A stretch of 64,000 nucleotides of DNA from Alicyclobacillus sp. (GTDB lineage: Bacteria > Bacillota > Bacilli > Alicyclobacillales > Alicyclobacillaceae), in contig JAIMBT010000011.1 in assembly GCA_023511295.1 (NCBI GenBank), positions 1-64,000 on the forward strand. Reading direction: 5' to 3'. A program made the position numbers and the translations under genes. The notes beneath the pieces are model-generated. The model was not told the DNA's origin, did not search any database, and saw only the letters and a program-made list of their open reading frames with translations. Position 1 is the first letter of the stretch, and every line of letters begins with the position of its first letter. Of the stretch, positions 42,402 to 50,624 are shown one piece after another.

Positions 42402-44875
42402 TTTTTCTCACCTCCTTCAGCGACTCTGGACGGGCCGGTACGAGATTGCTTTGTCGGGCTCGCGCCGCTTGTCGGCGTAGCCACGGAAACCATCGCGCTG
42501 TTGACGAGGTATTCGGTTCCGGCTGGTCCGTCGATGGGATTCATCTCCTCCAGCGCGCGCCATTCGTTGGCGTTGATCACGCCGTTCTGGCGCTGCAGGG
42601 CCAGACCCTGTTGACGACTGTAATAGTCGCCCCGCAAGAGTCCCGAGAGATTGAACTTGGCGTAATAGCCCTGCTGGCGATCGCGCTTCGACAGCAGTCG
42701 CCGGCTGATGGCCTGCTCCCACTTCGTGGCATACGGCAGCAGGCTGTACATCACGAACTCGAGGCTCTGCTGCTCAATGTTGTTGTTGGTTGAGTTGTGG
42801 CTTACAACACCGTCGGCAATGAAACAATGGGTGCCTTCGACCTCAATGTCGTAGACGGGTTCGGCTGGCTTGTGTTCGATTTGCGTTACACGCGCAAGCG
42901 AGAACTGCCGCCCTCCAGCACGTGGATATGCACGATTTTTGCGCCCGAACGGTTTCCCCGCCTGAAGCCGCTCGATGTACCTCGGATCATGTGATCCGAT
43001 CCGGGCATTTGCTCCGGGATCACTGCATGTAAATCGCCACATGAGCGTTGGAACGACAGCCTTGGACCCAGGAGCCCTTCGTCTGTTCCTGTCACAGCGG
43101 ACATTTGTCACCGGAATACCGAGACCCATGCACAGATGCCGCACATCATTGATGAGATCCTTGTTCGCGGAATAGAACGTGATTCGACCTTTCGCATCAA
43201 CCGTCCCGTCCGCATCAAGGAATCCGCGCAAAAAAGCTAGGCGGAGTTCTTCGGATGTCTCGAAAACCCACCCAGGAACTCGCTTCGTAAAAGCAGTCCC
43301 CGAGAGCCCGAGTGACGTCAATTCCGAGGCAGCAAGAACCGACTTGAATTGGGTGGATCGTTCGCTTTCGACTAGGCTTACGGGAACAACCGGCACTGCG
43401 CTCATGTCTCCACGACCGTTCCCGCCGTCATAGCGACGAAACTCGGTCCTCATAACCTCGCGATAGTGGTCCATGTAGGCAGCCGTTTCCGATCGAGCAA
43501 TCGTGACCCCAACAGGTTGGCCGGACACCTTCAACGCATTGCCATCGCCAAGGAGGAGCCCGCAAAACTCCATGAAACCAACCGTGAGATTCCGTCCATT
43601 CGGGGCTGTCGTACGCGCCAAATCTGGCAGATGATCCAGGGTGACGAGTATGTCACCGCGCTTGATTTCCCCAGCCGCAACATATTGGTTGGTCCACACG
43701 ACGCCAACTTTGGTTCCGTTTACGTTTCGACCGCCACGCTGACCATGTGCCTTGCGGGCCACGACGGGTCTCCGCACAAGCAACCGATGTTTGCTCGTGC
43801 AACGAACCGTTCGGTTAGTGGTTCGTATTTCAAGCACCTCACTGGTTCCGTTTTCCCAGAAGTTCGTTACCCTGGACAGTCTGATTCCGTCGTCCGATAC
43901 GCTCCAAACCTCATCGCCGATCTTGATGTCAACGATTCGCTTCGGCCCGGTTTTCGTATAGACGAGAGTGTCAGCCGGCATGCACCGATCCAGGTCGGCG
44001 ATCATGTGCGGCGGCACGCGGAAGAGCCCGCAGATCTCGTCCCGTGAGAACTTGCGGGTTTCGATGAACTGTGCGTCGGCCATCGGCATGGCGAGCCGGC
44101 TGAACTTCGCGCCTTCCTCCAGGATGATTGGACGCCAGGCATTGTGCATACCGCCCCAATTCTCGTCCATGTCCTGTTTCAGCCGATCATACGCCTTGTC
44201 GCTGAGCGCGTTCGGATACTCGAGGAATCCGCCGGCGTTCATGCCCTGCCCATAGAAACGTGCCGCGAACTCAGCAGCTGCCATCGCCACCCCAATGGAC
44301 TCTGCCGCCATGCGAATGGGACTGTATCCGAGAATACCGTCCCAACTGAGCCCGGGAACGTGGAACACTTCGGACGCCGGAAACACCTCATACCGACCGC
44401 GGTCGTCCACTCGGTACTTGATTGTCCAATCCGACGGGTCTCGGTATGGCCAACAACGCTCCCACGGCACGGGGTAGACGTCAATCGCCTGGCCTTTGCC
44501 GTTTCGCGTGATGATGGAGTAGCAGTTGCCGGAGATCGCGAGGTTCCCCATCTGCTGCTCAATCCATGTGTTGGCTCCCATCTCGTCGTTTGGCTGCGCG
44601 TAGAGCAGGTCGTAAACGGGATGGTCCGTTGCCTTGTCGGATCCGCCATTCGAACGCGCGCGATACAGTACAAGCGGGAGCGACGCAAGTGCTTCCGCCA
44701 GCACCCGGACGCAGGAATAGACCGTGATGAACCGCAGAGCCGACTCTTCGTTGACCGGCACGCCGGAATGGTTGCGAAATCCGCCAATCCGGGCCCAATA
44801 TCGCTCGAAAAACTCGTCCGGCGTATACCCGGAGACCGCGTTTTTGACCACCAAGCGCGTGAAAAAGCCCATCAC
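42398..44875 (-). CDS. Portal protein (HK97 type) interrupted by an intein
   Basis: 825-aa precursor; after splicing 428 aa, normal for an HK97-family portal. Exteins 1-297 and 695-825 join as IADLDR|STNNNIEQQ, which matches the conserved portal segment. The portal forms the 12-mer ring through which DNA enters and leaves. Other features: DEFFERYWARIGG near the start and FVMYSLLPYATKWEQAISRR after the intein. First gene of the head module after terminase; overlaps the small membrane gene upstream. Confidence 0.94.
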   Translation of the reverse strand: MMGFFTRLVVKNAVSGYTPDEFFERYWARIGGFRNHSGVPVNEESALRFITVYSCVRVLAEALASLPLVLYRARSNGGSDKATDHPVYDLLYAQPNDEMGANTWIEQQMGNLAISGNCYSIITRNGKGQAIDVYPVPWERCWPYRDPSDWTIKYRVDDRGRYEVFPASEVFHVPGLSWDGILGYSPIRMAAESIGVAMAAAEFAARFYGQGMNAGGFLEYPNALSDKAYDRLKQDMDENWGGMHNAWRPIILEEGAKFSRLAMPMADAQFIETRKFSRDEICGLFRVPPHMIADLDRCMPADTLVYTKTGPKRIVDIKIGDEVWSVSDDGIRLSRVTNFWENGTSEVLEIRTTNRTVRCTSKHRLLVRRPVVARKAHGQRGGRNVNGTKVGVVWTNQYVAAGEIKRGDILVTLDHLPDLARTTAPNGRNLTVGFMEFCGLLLGDGNALKVSGQPVGVTIARSETAAYMDHYREVMRTEFRRYDGGNGRGDMSAVPVVPVSLVESERSTQFKSVLAASELTSLGLSGTAFTKRVPGWVFETSEELRLAFLRGFLDADGTVDAKGRITFYSANKDLINDVRHLCMGLGIPVTNVRCDRNRRRAPGSKAVVPTLMWRFTCSDPGANARIGSHDPRYIERLQAGKPFGRKNRAYPRAGGRQFSLARVTQIEHKPAEPVYDIEVEGTHCFIADGVVSHNSTNNNIEQQSLEFVMYSLLPYATKWEQAISRRLLSKRDRQQGYYAKFNLSGLLRGDYYSRQQGLALQRQNGVINANEWRALEEMNPIDGPAGTEYLVNSAMVSVATPTSGASPTKQSRTGPSRVAEGGEKN
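42794..43984 (-). other. Intein in portal protein, with LAGLIDADG endonuclease
   Basis: 397 residues (298-694 of the precursor). Block A begins Cys298 (CMPADTLVYT); block B is RCTSKHRLLV with Thr360/His363; the C-terminal blocks read EPVYDIEVEGTHCFIADGV and end VVSHN|S, so splicing uses Cys1, terminal His-Asn and Ser+1. A DOD homing endonuclease sits between, in frame, with GLLLGDG (439-445) and FLRGFLDADG (548-557) as the two active-site motifs. All splicing and nuclease residues look intact. Confidence 0.95.
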
Positions 44876-45090
44876 TCACGCCTCCTTTGACGAGGCGCTG
44901 GACGCGGGTTCCTCGGCGGTAATCCGACCCACAGCACCATCAGGCCGCATATCATCCATGCGGCTGGGTGATACACGCGCCAGAGGCCGTATCCAAACAT
45001 CAAAAAACCTGCCAAAAGGCAGGCATCTCGCGCATATTCGAGCAAAAACACGCCGATTTTGGCAAGAAATTTGCGCTTTTTTGCGCTCAA
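44872..45090 (-). CDS. Small membrane protein between terminase and portal
   Basis: 72 aa from TTG 45090, overlapping the terminase stop (TTGA). Basic N-terminus, two membrane helices (DACLLAGFLMFGYGLWRVY and AAWMICGLMVLWVGL) and a Pro/Arg-rich end. No family known; it is not an expected packaging component. Confidence 0.6.
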   Translation of the reverse strand: MSAKKRKFLAKIGVFLLEYARDACLLAGFLMFGYGLWRVYHPAAWMICGLMVLWVGLPPRNPRPAPRQRRRE

Positions 45091-46781
45091 AGGCGCCTCA
45101 TCCCCCTCATTTCGTACACGGATACCGATTTCTGAGCCGTCACAGCCCTGGTGTGGGCGTTGATGAGCGCAGCAACCGGGTCAATGCGGTTCGTGGACTT
45201 GTCCTTGTCGAGCATGATGTTCTCGTTGTGGTCGATCTTCTCGACCGCATTGCCCATCGCCCAGGTCAACACCGGATTTTTGTCATGGACAATCCGACCC
45301 GACAGGACCAGCTCGCGAAAATTCTTCGTTGGTCCCGAAAGCGTGGGAATTCCCTGACGAATCTCGACCATGACATACCCATCAGCCTCCAGTTCCTGCG
45401 CGAAGTGCGTCGCGTTGTACGGGTCGTAGCAAATCTCCTTTACGATCCACCCGTTTTCCTGTGCCTGACACTCGATGTAAGACCGAATGAACCGGTAGTC
45501 GACCACCGCGCCATCCGTTGCTGTGATCCATCCTTGTTGCACCCATAGATCGTACGGAACCTTGTCCGTCTTGCGCTTCGCAGCGAGTGTATCCTCGGGC
45601 AAAAAGGAATGGCTCATCACGGCGTAGCGCCCGTCATCGAGCGGGAACTCAAAGGCCACGCTCGTGAGGTCGATCCGCTTTGACAGGTCGACGCCGACGT
45701 AGCACTCACGTCCGCGAAGATCCGGCATTGCATCCGCTCCACACGCGGCCCACTTGTCCATCGGCATGTACCCATTGTCTCGCTTGTCCACCCACCGGTT
45801 CATGTTTTTCGTCAGGAAGCTCCTCATCTTCTCCGGCACATCGAGGGCTGCCTTCAGTTCACCGCGCAGAAAATTCATGCCCTCTTCGTAGGTCGCCACG
45901 ATTGGGTTCGCCTTGATCCAGACGGATTCATCCTTGATGTCGTCGTCCGGATCCAGCTCGCAGATGAGCACGAAGTATTCATCGTTCTCGATGGTCGATG
46001 TTTCGTCAAGGATAGACGACACGTACTGGTATTCGGTGAAGCAGGGGTGCGAAAGGTCGAAGCCGGCCGTCGTGATGATTACGATAAGTGGATTCTTGCG
46101 CGCCACCATGCCAGAGACCAGAACATCGTAAATCTCGCTCGTCTCGTGCGCATGGTATTCGTCGAGGACCGCGACACTCGGATTTTTGCCATCACCAGTC
46201 TTCCTTGCCTCCTTGCTGAGCGGCTGAATGATCGACCCGCTTTTGAGATGCATAATCCGGCCATAGCTGTCGGTGTACTTGCCCTTCAACATCTCGCATG
46301 ACTGAATCTGTCCGAGGATCTGGTTGTACACGATACTCGACTGTTCACGATCCCATCCAGCGATGTACCCCTCTTGTCGCTCGTCCGTCAGGAAGCAGGA
46401 ATACGACATGATGAGAGCTAGGAGTTGCGACTTCGCATTCTTGCGAGCGAGTTGGATGTATGCTTTCCGAAACCTGCGTAATCCCGTGTCACGATGTTTC
46501 CAGCAGAAGATGTTCGCTACCACGAAGAGTTGAAAATCCGTAAGCGTGATATGCTGTCCTGCCAGCACACCTTCTCTGTGCCGGAACATCGACGCCCAGC
46601 GGTCAAACCGGTACAGCTCGTCGGCGTCGAAAACGTATGGGCTGTCGTCATCGGCAAGGCGTTCGATGTCACGCAGAAACCGGCGGCACGCGGCAACGTG
46701 CTTCTTGCACGCGACGATTTCGCCGGCGACAACTGCCTCGGCGTACGTCACTACACGTTCAGCAAGTTGTCCCGCGGTCAC
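45087..46781 (-). CDS. terL: Terminase large subunit
   Basis: 564 aa from GTG 46781, overlapping terS stop (GTGA). ATPase with degenerate Walker A QLARKNAKSQL and Walker B SVAVLDEYHAH; C-terminal RNase H-like nuclease with Asp in YVGVDLSKRIDLTSVAF and later DYRFIRSYIECQ, KDKSTNRIDPVAA. It cuts concatemeric DNA and pumps it into the prohead. HNH gene nearby suggests cos-type packaging. Confidence 0.96.
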   Translation of the reverse strand: MTAGQLAERVVTYAEAVVAGEIVACKKHVAACRRFLRDIERLADDDSPYVFDADELYRFDRWASMFRHREGVLAGQHITLTDFQLFVVANIFCWKHRDTGLRRFRKAYIQLARKNAKSQLLALIMSYSCFLTDERQEGYIAGWDREQSSIVYNQILGQIQSCEMLKGKYTDSYGRIMHLKSGSIIQPLSKEARKTGDGKNPSVAVLDEYHAHETSEIYDVLVSGMVARKNPLIVIITTAGFDLSHPCFTEYQYVSSILDETSTIENDEYFVLICELDPDDDIKDESVWIKANPIVATYEEGMNFLRGELKAALDVPEKMRSFLTKNMNRWVDKRDNGYMPMDKWAACGADAMPDLRGRECYVGVDLSKRIDLTSVAFEFPLDDGRYAVMSHSFLPEDTLAAKRKTDKVPYDLWVQQGWITATDGAVVDYRFIRSYIECQAQENGWIVKEICYDPYNATHFAQELEADGYVMVEIRQGIPTLSGPTKNFRELVLSGRIVHDKNPVLTWAMGNAVEKIDHNENIMLDKDKSTNRIDPVAALINAHTRAVTAQKSVSVYEMRGMRRL

Positions 46782-47278
46782 AGCATATCACCGAAGAGTT
46801 TCTCCTCTTCGGTCTTCGGTCTCTCCTCGCCCTTCGGCATGGCCAGTTTGGCGCGCGCGCTCGGCGTCAAACCAAACTCAAGCGCCAGCGAGCGCATCTG
46901 ATCGTGCAGCTGCTTCTTCTTGCTCAACAACGGGTGCGGCACCTTGTTCGTCTCCGCGGCCTTGTTCGTGTACTCAACAAGCAGGCCCTCCTCGCGGATG
47001 ATTCGCGTACACGCCACGTAATCGGAGTATGCGTCGCAGTACGCTGCCAACGCGTTCACGTCGACGTTGGTGAGCAGGTCAAGCTCCTGCAATTCAGCCG
47101 CCAGACGTTTGAACTCACGTTTCGCCACCGGATCCAACCAAGCCGGAGGTTTAACCTTGTCGGCACGTGGCGTGAGTTTCTTCTCAGCCTCCACGCGCTG
47201 TTCAAGTTCAGCCTTCGTCAGCCGGTTCTTGTTGCCGGTGAGTACCTGCAGATGCGCCGGGATTGCTCGCCTGCCCAT
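46778..47278 (-). CDS. terS: Terminase small subunit (P27 family)
   Basis: 166 aa, GGAGGTGAC before the ATG. Starts with GRRAIPAHLQVLTGNKN, the P27-family signature, followed by PAWLDPVAKREFKRLAAELQ and VDVNALAAYCDAYSDY. It recognises the packaging site and loads the large subunit. Confidence 0.93.
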   Translation of the reverse strand: MGRRAIPAHLQVLTGNKNRLTKAELEQRVEAEKKLTPRADKVKPPAWLDPVAKREFKRLAAELQELDLLTNVDVNALAAYCDAYSDYVACTRIIREEGLLVEYTNKAAETNKVPHPLLSKKKQLHDQMRSLALEFGLTPSARAKLAMPKGEERPKTEEEKLFGDML

Positions 47279-47429
47279 TTTGTCACCTCCAGTCGCTTAC
47301 CCCTTTTGCATCAAAAAACGAATTTTGTGCGCCCCTGTTGCCCGCGCGGTCATCCGGCAAATCCCCCGAAGGATTTTCATACCCCATTCATTTCCAATAT
47401 TCCTCCTATTTGGCGCAATACCAAAACGT

Positions 47430-47786
47430 TTACATCCACGTCCCCATGTCCTCGCTCGCGGTCTTGCGGTTATGACATGAGGCGCACAATGGCTGGTGAT
47501 TGTCCGGATCCCAGAATAGCTGCCGGTTGCCCTTGTGGGCCACGATATGATCCACCACAGTCGCCGGTGTCAGCCGGCCAGCACGCTCGCACTCCGCGCA
47601 CAAAGGATGACGACGCAAGAATGCAGCCCGATACCGGCGCCACCGCGCGTCATAGCCCCGCTGTGCTGCGCCTGCCCGGTGCCGGTCATACCGCCTGGCG
47701 TCCTGCTGGTGCTGTGGACAGTACCGTTCCGACGTCAGCTCTGTGCAGCCGATATGGTTGCACGGATGTTTCGGTTTGGCCGGCAT
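47430..47786 (-). CDS. HNH endonuclease (packaging-associated)
   Basis: 118 aa from ATG 47786 (GGGAGTGAAG upstream). Zinc-binding CxxC (HPLCAECERAG), catalytic VVDHIVAHKG and the final LCASCHNRKTASED define an HNH nuclease. An N-terminal Cys/His cluster (HPCNHIGCTELTSERYC) adds a second zinc site. Phage HNH proteins encoded next to terminase assist cos cleavage; this one precedes terS by 150 bp, as in HK97-like phages. Confidence 0.92.
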   Translation of the reverse strand: MPAKPKHPCNHIGCTELTSERYCPQHQQDARRYDRHRAGAAQRGYDARWRRYRAAFLRRHPLCAECERAGRLTPATVVDHIVAHKGNRQLFWDPDNHQPLCASCHNRKTASEDMGTWM

Positions 47787-48212
47787 GTACTTCACTCCCG
47801 TAAAATGGGCGTGATCTTTTCGTCCGCCCAGCATCGAGGGCCGGAGCGCCGCGCGCGGACTCATGGCTCCGATGTTCGCCCTCGATGCTGGGCAGAAAGT
47901 TTAGGACCGCCACGCCATGAGCACCCCGCACCTTGCGCCTTCCGGGGAATGCAAAAGGCACCCCGCGGGGGAGTCACGCCCCGTCGAGATGCCTTCCCTC
48001 AGCCTGCTCCGGCCGGAGCCATGCGGGCCGCCGCTCTCTTGTCATGGGTATACTTGTCCTTGCTGCAATACTATCACAGTTCCGCCGAATGTGCAGGGCA
48101 AAACAGCCCTAAAAACCGCCAATTTTCCCGCCAATTTTTTATCCGATTTTCCGCGCCACGACTGGGTTTTCAGGCCGCCAAAGACTCTTCAAATCACTCT
48201 TCGATTTTGACC
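47787..48212. other. Gene-free interval upstream of HNH/terminase, candidate cos/pac region
   Basis: 426 bp without a credible gene. It contains the inverted repeat described separately (47826-47893), GC-rich strings (GGCACCCCGCGGGG at about 47961) and an AT-richer part towards 48,100-48,210. Located between the putative late regulator and the HNH-terS-terL block, so it may hold both the late promoter and the packaging site. I could not identify either sequence with certainty. Confidence 0.55.
47826..47893. repeat. Long inverted repeat near the packaging genes
   Basis: GCCCAGCATCGAGGGC (47826-47841) and GCCCTCGATGCTGGGC (47878-47893) are perfect 16-bp inverted arms; inside them CGGAGC (47842-47847) and GCTCCG (47866-47871) extend the pairing. 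It lies 40 bp before the HNH start. Confidence 0.85.
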
Positions 48213-48674
48213 TCACAAAAACTCTTTTTTTGCAGCTTGCCCTTCAAACCTCAAACCCTGTAGCAGCTCTTCCAAAGCGGCTTCTTTCTCCCGCTCATAG
48301 TGCCTCCAACTCACGTACCATCCTTCGCGTCGCAGCGCCTCGTACACCTCACGGTCTTTGGACCTTGCACCGGTGTAGAGATACCGCCTCCGAATGATGG
48401 CGCGCCGGTACGGCCGCAGCTGCCGGACGTGCCAGTCGATGCGCCACACGAAACGCCGGTAACTCAGATCCGTAAAGCCAGGCGAAATACGCATGCCTGT
48501 CAGTGGCTTCGGTCTCTCCGAGTGAAACCCGGGCGGGCGGATTAAATCAGGATGGACAGCCGATGCAAAGCCCTTCTTCGCCGGAATCCGCTTCTTGGCG
48601 ATCGCCTCTTTCGCGGCTCGATAATCCGCAAAAACCCGGTGCAAGGCCTTCCGCTCGTCCTTCGTCAAGCTCAT
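48213..48674 (-). CDS. Putative late transcription regulator (ArpU/sigma-like)
   Basis: 153 aa. The second half (RRRYLYTGARSKDREVYEAL, WYVSWRHYEREKEAALEELL) has the helix-turn-helix spacing of ArpU/RinA and sigma-region-4-like regulators, which sit just before terminase genes and switch on late transcription. The N-terminal half is basic. Family assignment is tentative, position strongly supportive. ATG overlaps the SNF2 helicase stop. Confidence 0.65.
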   Translation of the reverse strand: MSLTKDERKALHRVFADYRAAKEAIAKKRIPAKKGFASAVHPDLIRPPGFHSERPKPLTGMRISPGFTDLSYRRFVWRIDWHVRQLRPYRRAIIRRRYLYTGARSKDREVYEALRREGWYVSWRHYEREKEAALEELLQGLRFEGQAAKKEFL

Positions 48675-50062
48675 CCAACCGCCACCTCCCGAATGCGCTC
48701 GATGCGAGCTTTCAGCGCCTCTAGCAGGCTGTCCTGAGTGCTCCGTTTATCCTCCAGCGCGGCCATCACGTCCTCGTCCACGCCACCTTCGACCACCAGG
48801 TGGTGGATGATGACACGCTCCCGCTGACCTTGACGGTGCAAACGCGCGTTCGCCTGCTGGTATAGTTCGAGTGACCAGTTGAGGCCGAACCAAATCACGT
48901 GGTTTCCGCCCTCCTGCAAATTGAGGCCATACGCAGTCGACGCGGGGTGAGCCAAGAGAATGTCAATCTTGCCGGCGTTCCAATCGTCCTGCTCCTGTGG
49001 CCCCGAAAGCGTCCGAACACGCAGACCGGTCTTCGCTAGGGCCCGCTGCAGCCGCTCCAGGTCATGCTGGAAGCTGTAGAACACCAGCGCCGGCTTGCCG
49101 TTCAGCGCCTCGACCAACTCCATGAACGCCTCGATTTTGCAGTCGTGGATCGGCACCACTCGCTTGTCCTCGCCGTACGCGGCGCCGTTGCACAGCTGCA
49201 GAAGTTTGTTCGTCAACACGGCCGCGCTGCCGGCGTCTATCGTCGCCTCGTCAACCTGCAACAGCATTTCGCGCTCCAGCTTGGCGTAGGCTGCAACCGC
49301 CGTCGCGTCCAAAACCACGGGCACCGTCACGGACGTTACCGGCGGCAGCTCGAGATAGTCTTCAGCACGCATGCTCACACAGATGTCGGCAATCCGCTCC
49401 CGGATGACTTCCTCGGCACCGGGCTTAGGGGCATAGCTGAATACGTGATCCCGGTCTCGCTTGTCCGGCTCAAAGTACCGCTCCCGGTAATGTGTGATGC
49501 GTCGGCCAAGACGCTCACCCTGATCCAGCAGGTAGATCTGCGCCCACAGGTCCAACAGCCCGTTCGGGGCCGGGGTGCCCGTCAGGCCGACGAACCGCCG
49601 GATGTGCGATCGAACCAGGCAAAGGGCCTTGAACCGCTTGGCCTGATGGTTCTTGAAGCTCGAAAACTCGTCCACAACAACCATGTCGAATGGCCAGGCA
49701 TTGCGGTAGTAATCCACCAGCCAGGGCACGTTCTCGCGATTGATCACGTAGACATCGCCTGGGGTGTTCAGGGCTCGGATACGACGTTGCGTCGGGCCCA
49801 GGACGGGCACCACCCGCAGCAGGTGCAGGTGGTCCCATTTTCTGGCCTCACGGGACCAGGTTGCTTCGGCCACTTTCTTCGGCGCGATGACCAACACTTT
49901 GCTGATGGCAAAGCGGTTGAACTTGAGATCGTTAATGGCGGTCAGGGTGATGACAGTCTTTCCGAGTCCCATGTCGAGAAAGAGACCGATCGCCTCGTCT
50001 GTCAAAAGCCGGTTGATGCAATATCTCTGATAGGCGTGAGGCCGAAACTGCACTGCCGTCAC
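48671..50062 (-). CDS. SNF2-family DNA helicase/translocase
   Basis: 463 aa from GTG 50062. All core helicase motifs are seen: LDMGLGKT (motif I), VVVDEFSSFKN (DEFS in place of DEAH, motif II), GLTGTPAPNGLLDLW (III), VFYSFQHDLERL (IV) and QANARLHRQGQRERV (VI). A compact phage SNF2 helicase of this type is usually found beside VRR-NUC and primase genes; it likely helps genome replication or recombination. Confidence 0.94.
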   Translation of the reverse strand: MTAVQFRPHAYQRYCINRLLTDEAIGLFLDMGLGKTVITLTAINDLKFNRFAISKVLVIAPKKVAEATWSREARKWDHLHLLRVVPVLGPTQRRIRALNTPGDVYVINRENVPWLVDYYRNAWPFDMVVVDEFSSFKNHQAKRFKALCLVRSHIRRFVGLTGTPAPNGLLDLWAQIYLLDQGERLGRRITHYRERYFEPDKRDRDHVFSYAPKPGAEEVIRERIADICVSMRAEDYLELPPVTSVTVPVVLDATAVAAYAKLEREMLLQVDEATIDAGSAAVLTNKLLQLCNGAAYGEDKRVVPIHDCKIEAFMELVEALNGKPALVFYSFQHDLERLQRALAKTGLRVRTLSGPQEQDDWNAGKIDILLAHPASTAYGLNLQEGGNHVIWFGLNWSLELYQQANARLHRQGQRERVIIHHLVVEGGVDEDVMAALEDKRSTQDSLLEALKARIERIREVAVG

Positions 50063-50340
50063 CTCCCTGCGTACTCCCGGATAAGCTCGTACACAGCCTC
50101 GAGGCTGTCAATCACTCGCACGTCGAACCCCAGCGCCGCGATCCGTTGCTGCTGGATGACCTGTAGCGGCGTAGGGTGCCGGCCGGGCGCCTTCAGCTCG
50201 ACGAACACAACCCGGCCACCAGGCAGTAGGACCAGCCGGTCAGGTACCCCCGCGTTACCAGGAGAGACGAACTTGTAGGCCCGTCCTCCCGCTGCTTTCA
50301 CGCGGTCACGCAGGTATGTCTCGATGTCGCGTTCACGCAT
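50059..50340 (-). CDS. VRR-NUC domain nuclease
   Basis: 93 aa minimal VRR-NUC (PD-(D/E)xK superfamily). The catalytic residues are in GVPDRLVLLPGGRVVFVELK (Asp and E-x-K), with an early ERDIETYLRDRVKAAGG helix. Stand-alone phage VRR-NUC proteins are structure-specific nucleases acting on Holliday junctions. Translationally coupled to the SNF2 helicase. Confidence 0.93.
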   Translation of the reverse strand: MRERDIETYLRDRVKAAGGRAYKFVSPGNAGVPDRLVLLPGGRVVFVELKAPGRHPTPLQVIQQQRIAALGFDVRVIDSLEAVYELIREYAGR

Positions 50341-50357
50341 TTCGACACCTCCGCGGT

Positions 50358-50624
50358 GTCAACTAGTCAACCGTTCTAATACGCGCGTATATGAGATATT
50401 TTGATCAGGCATATTAGGCTATATATGAACTGCCTATTTACCTATCTCTGCAGCTCTATAGAGAAAATGGTTGACATAGTTGACAAATATACAGAATCCC
50501 TTGTGGGGCGCGGTTTTACCTAGTCAATCAAACCGTCAACAACCGACAATTTTGATTGACTTCGGTTGACATCCATATTTTGGGTTTGGTTGACGGTTGA
50601 CGGGATCTTTGCCATTTGGTTGAC
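50358..50624. repeat. GGTTGAC repeat cluster in an AT-rich region (candidate origin or operator)
   Basis: About eleven copies of GGTTGAC or one-mismatch forms, in both orientations, lie at 50358, 50366, 50469, 50478, 50523, 50535, 50554, 50564, 50588, 50595 and 50618. The first four flank an AT-rich non-coding stretch (50373-50468: TATATGAGATATTTTGATCA and similar); the rest lie inside the 3' end of the primase-helicase gene. Iterons beside a melting region fit a phage replication origin; a repressor array is the alternative. Confidence 0.6.

Noticed and set aside
45087-46781. Third intein, in terminase
   Set aside because: No Cys/His-Asn splicing blocks and normal length (564 aa).
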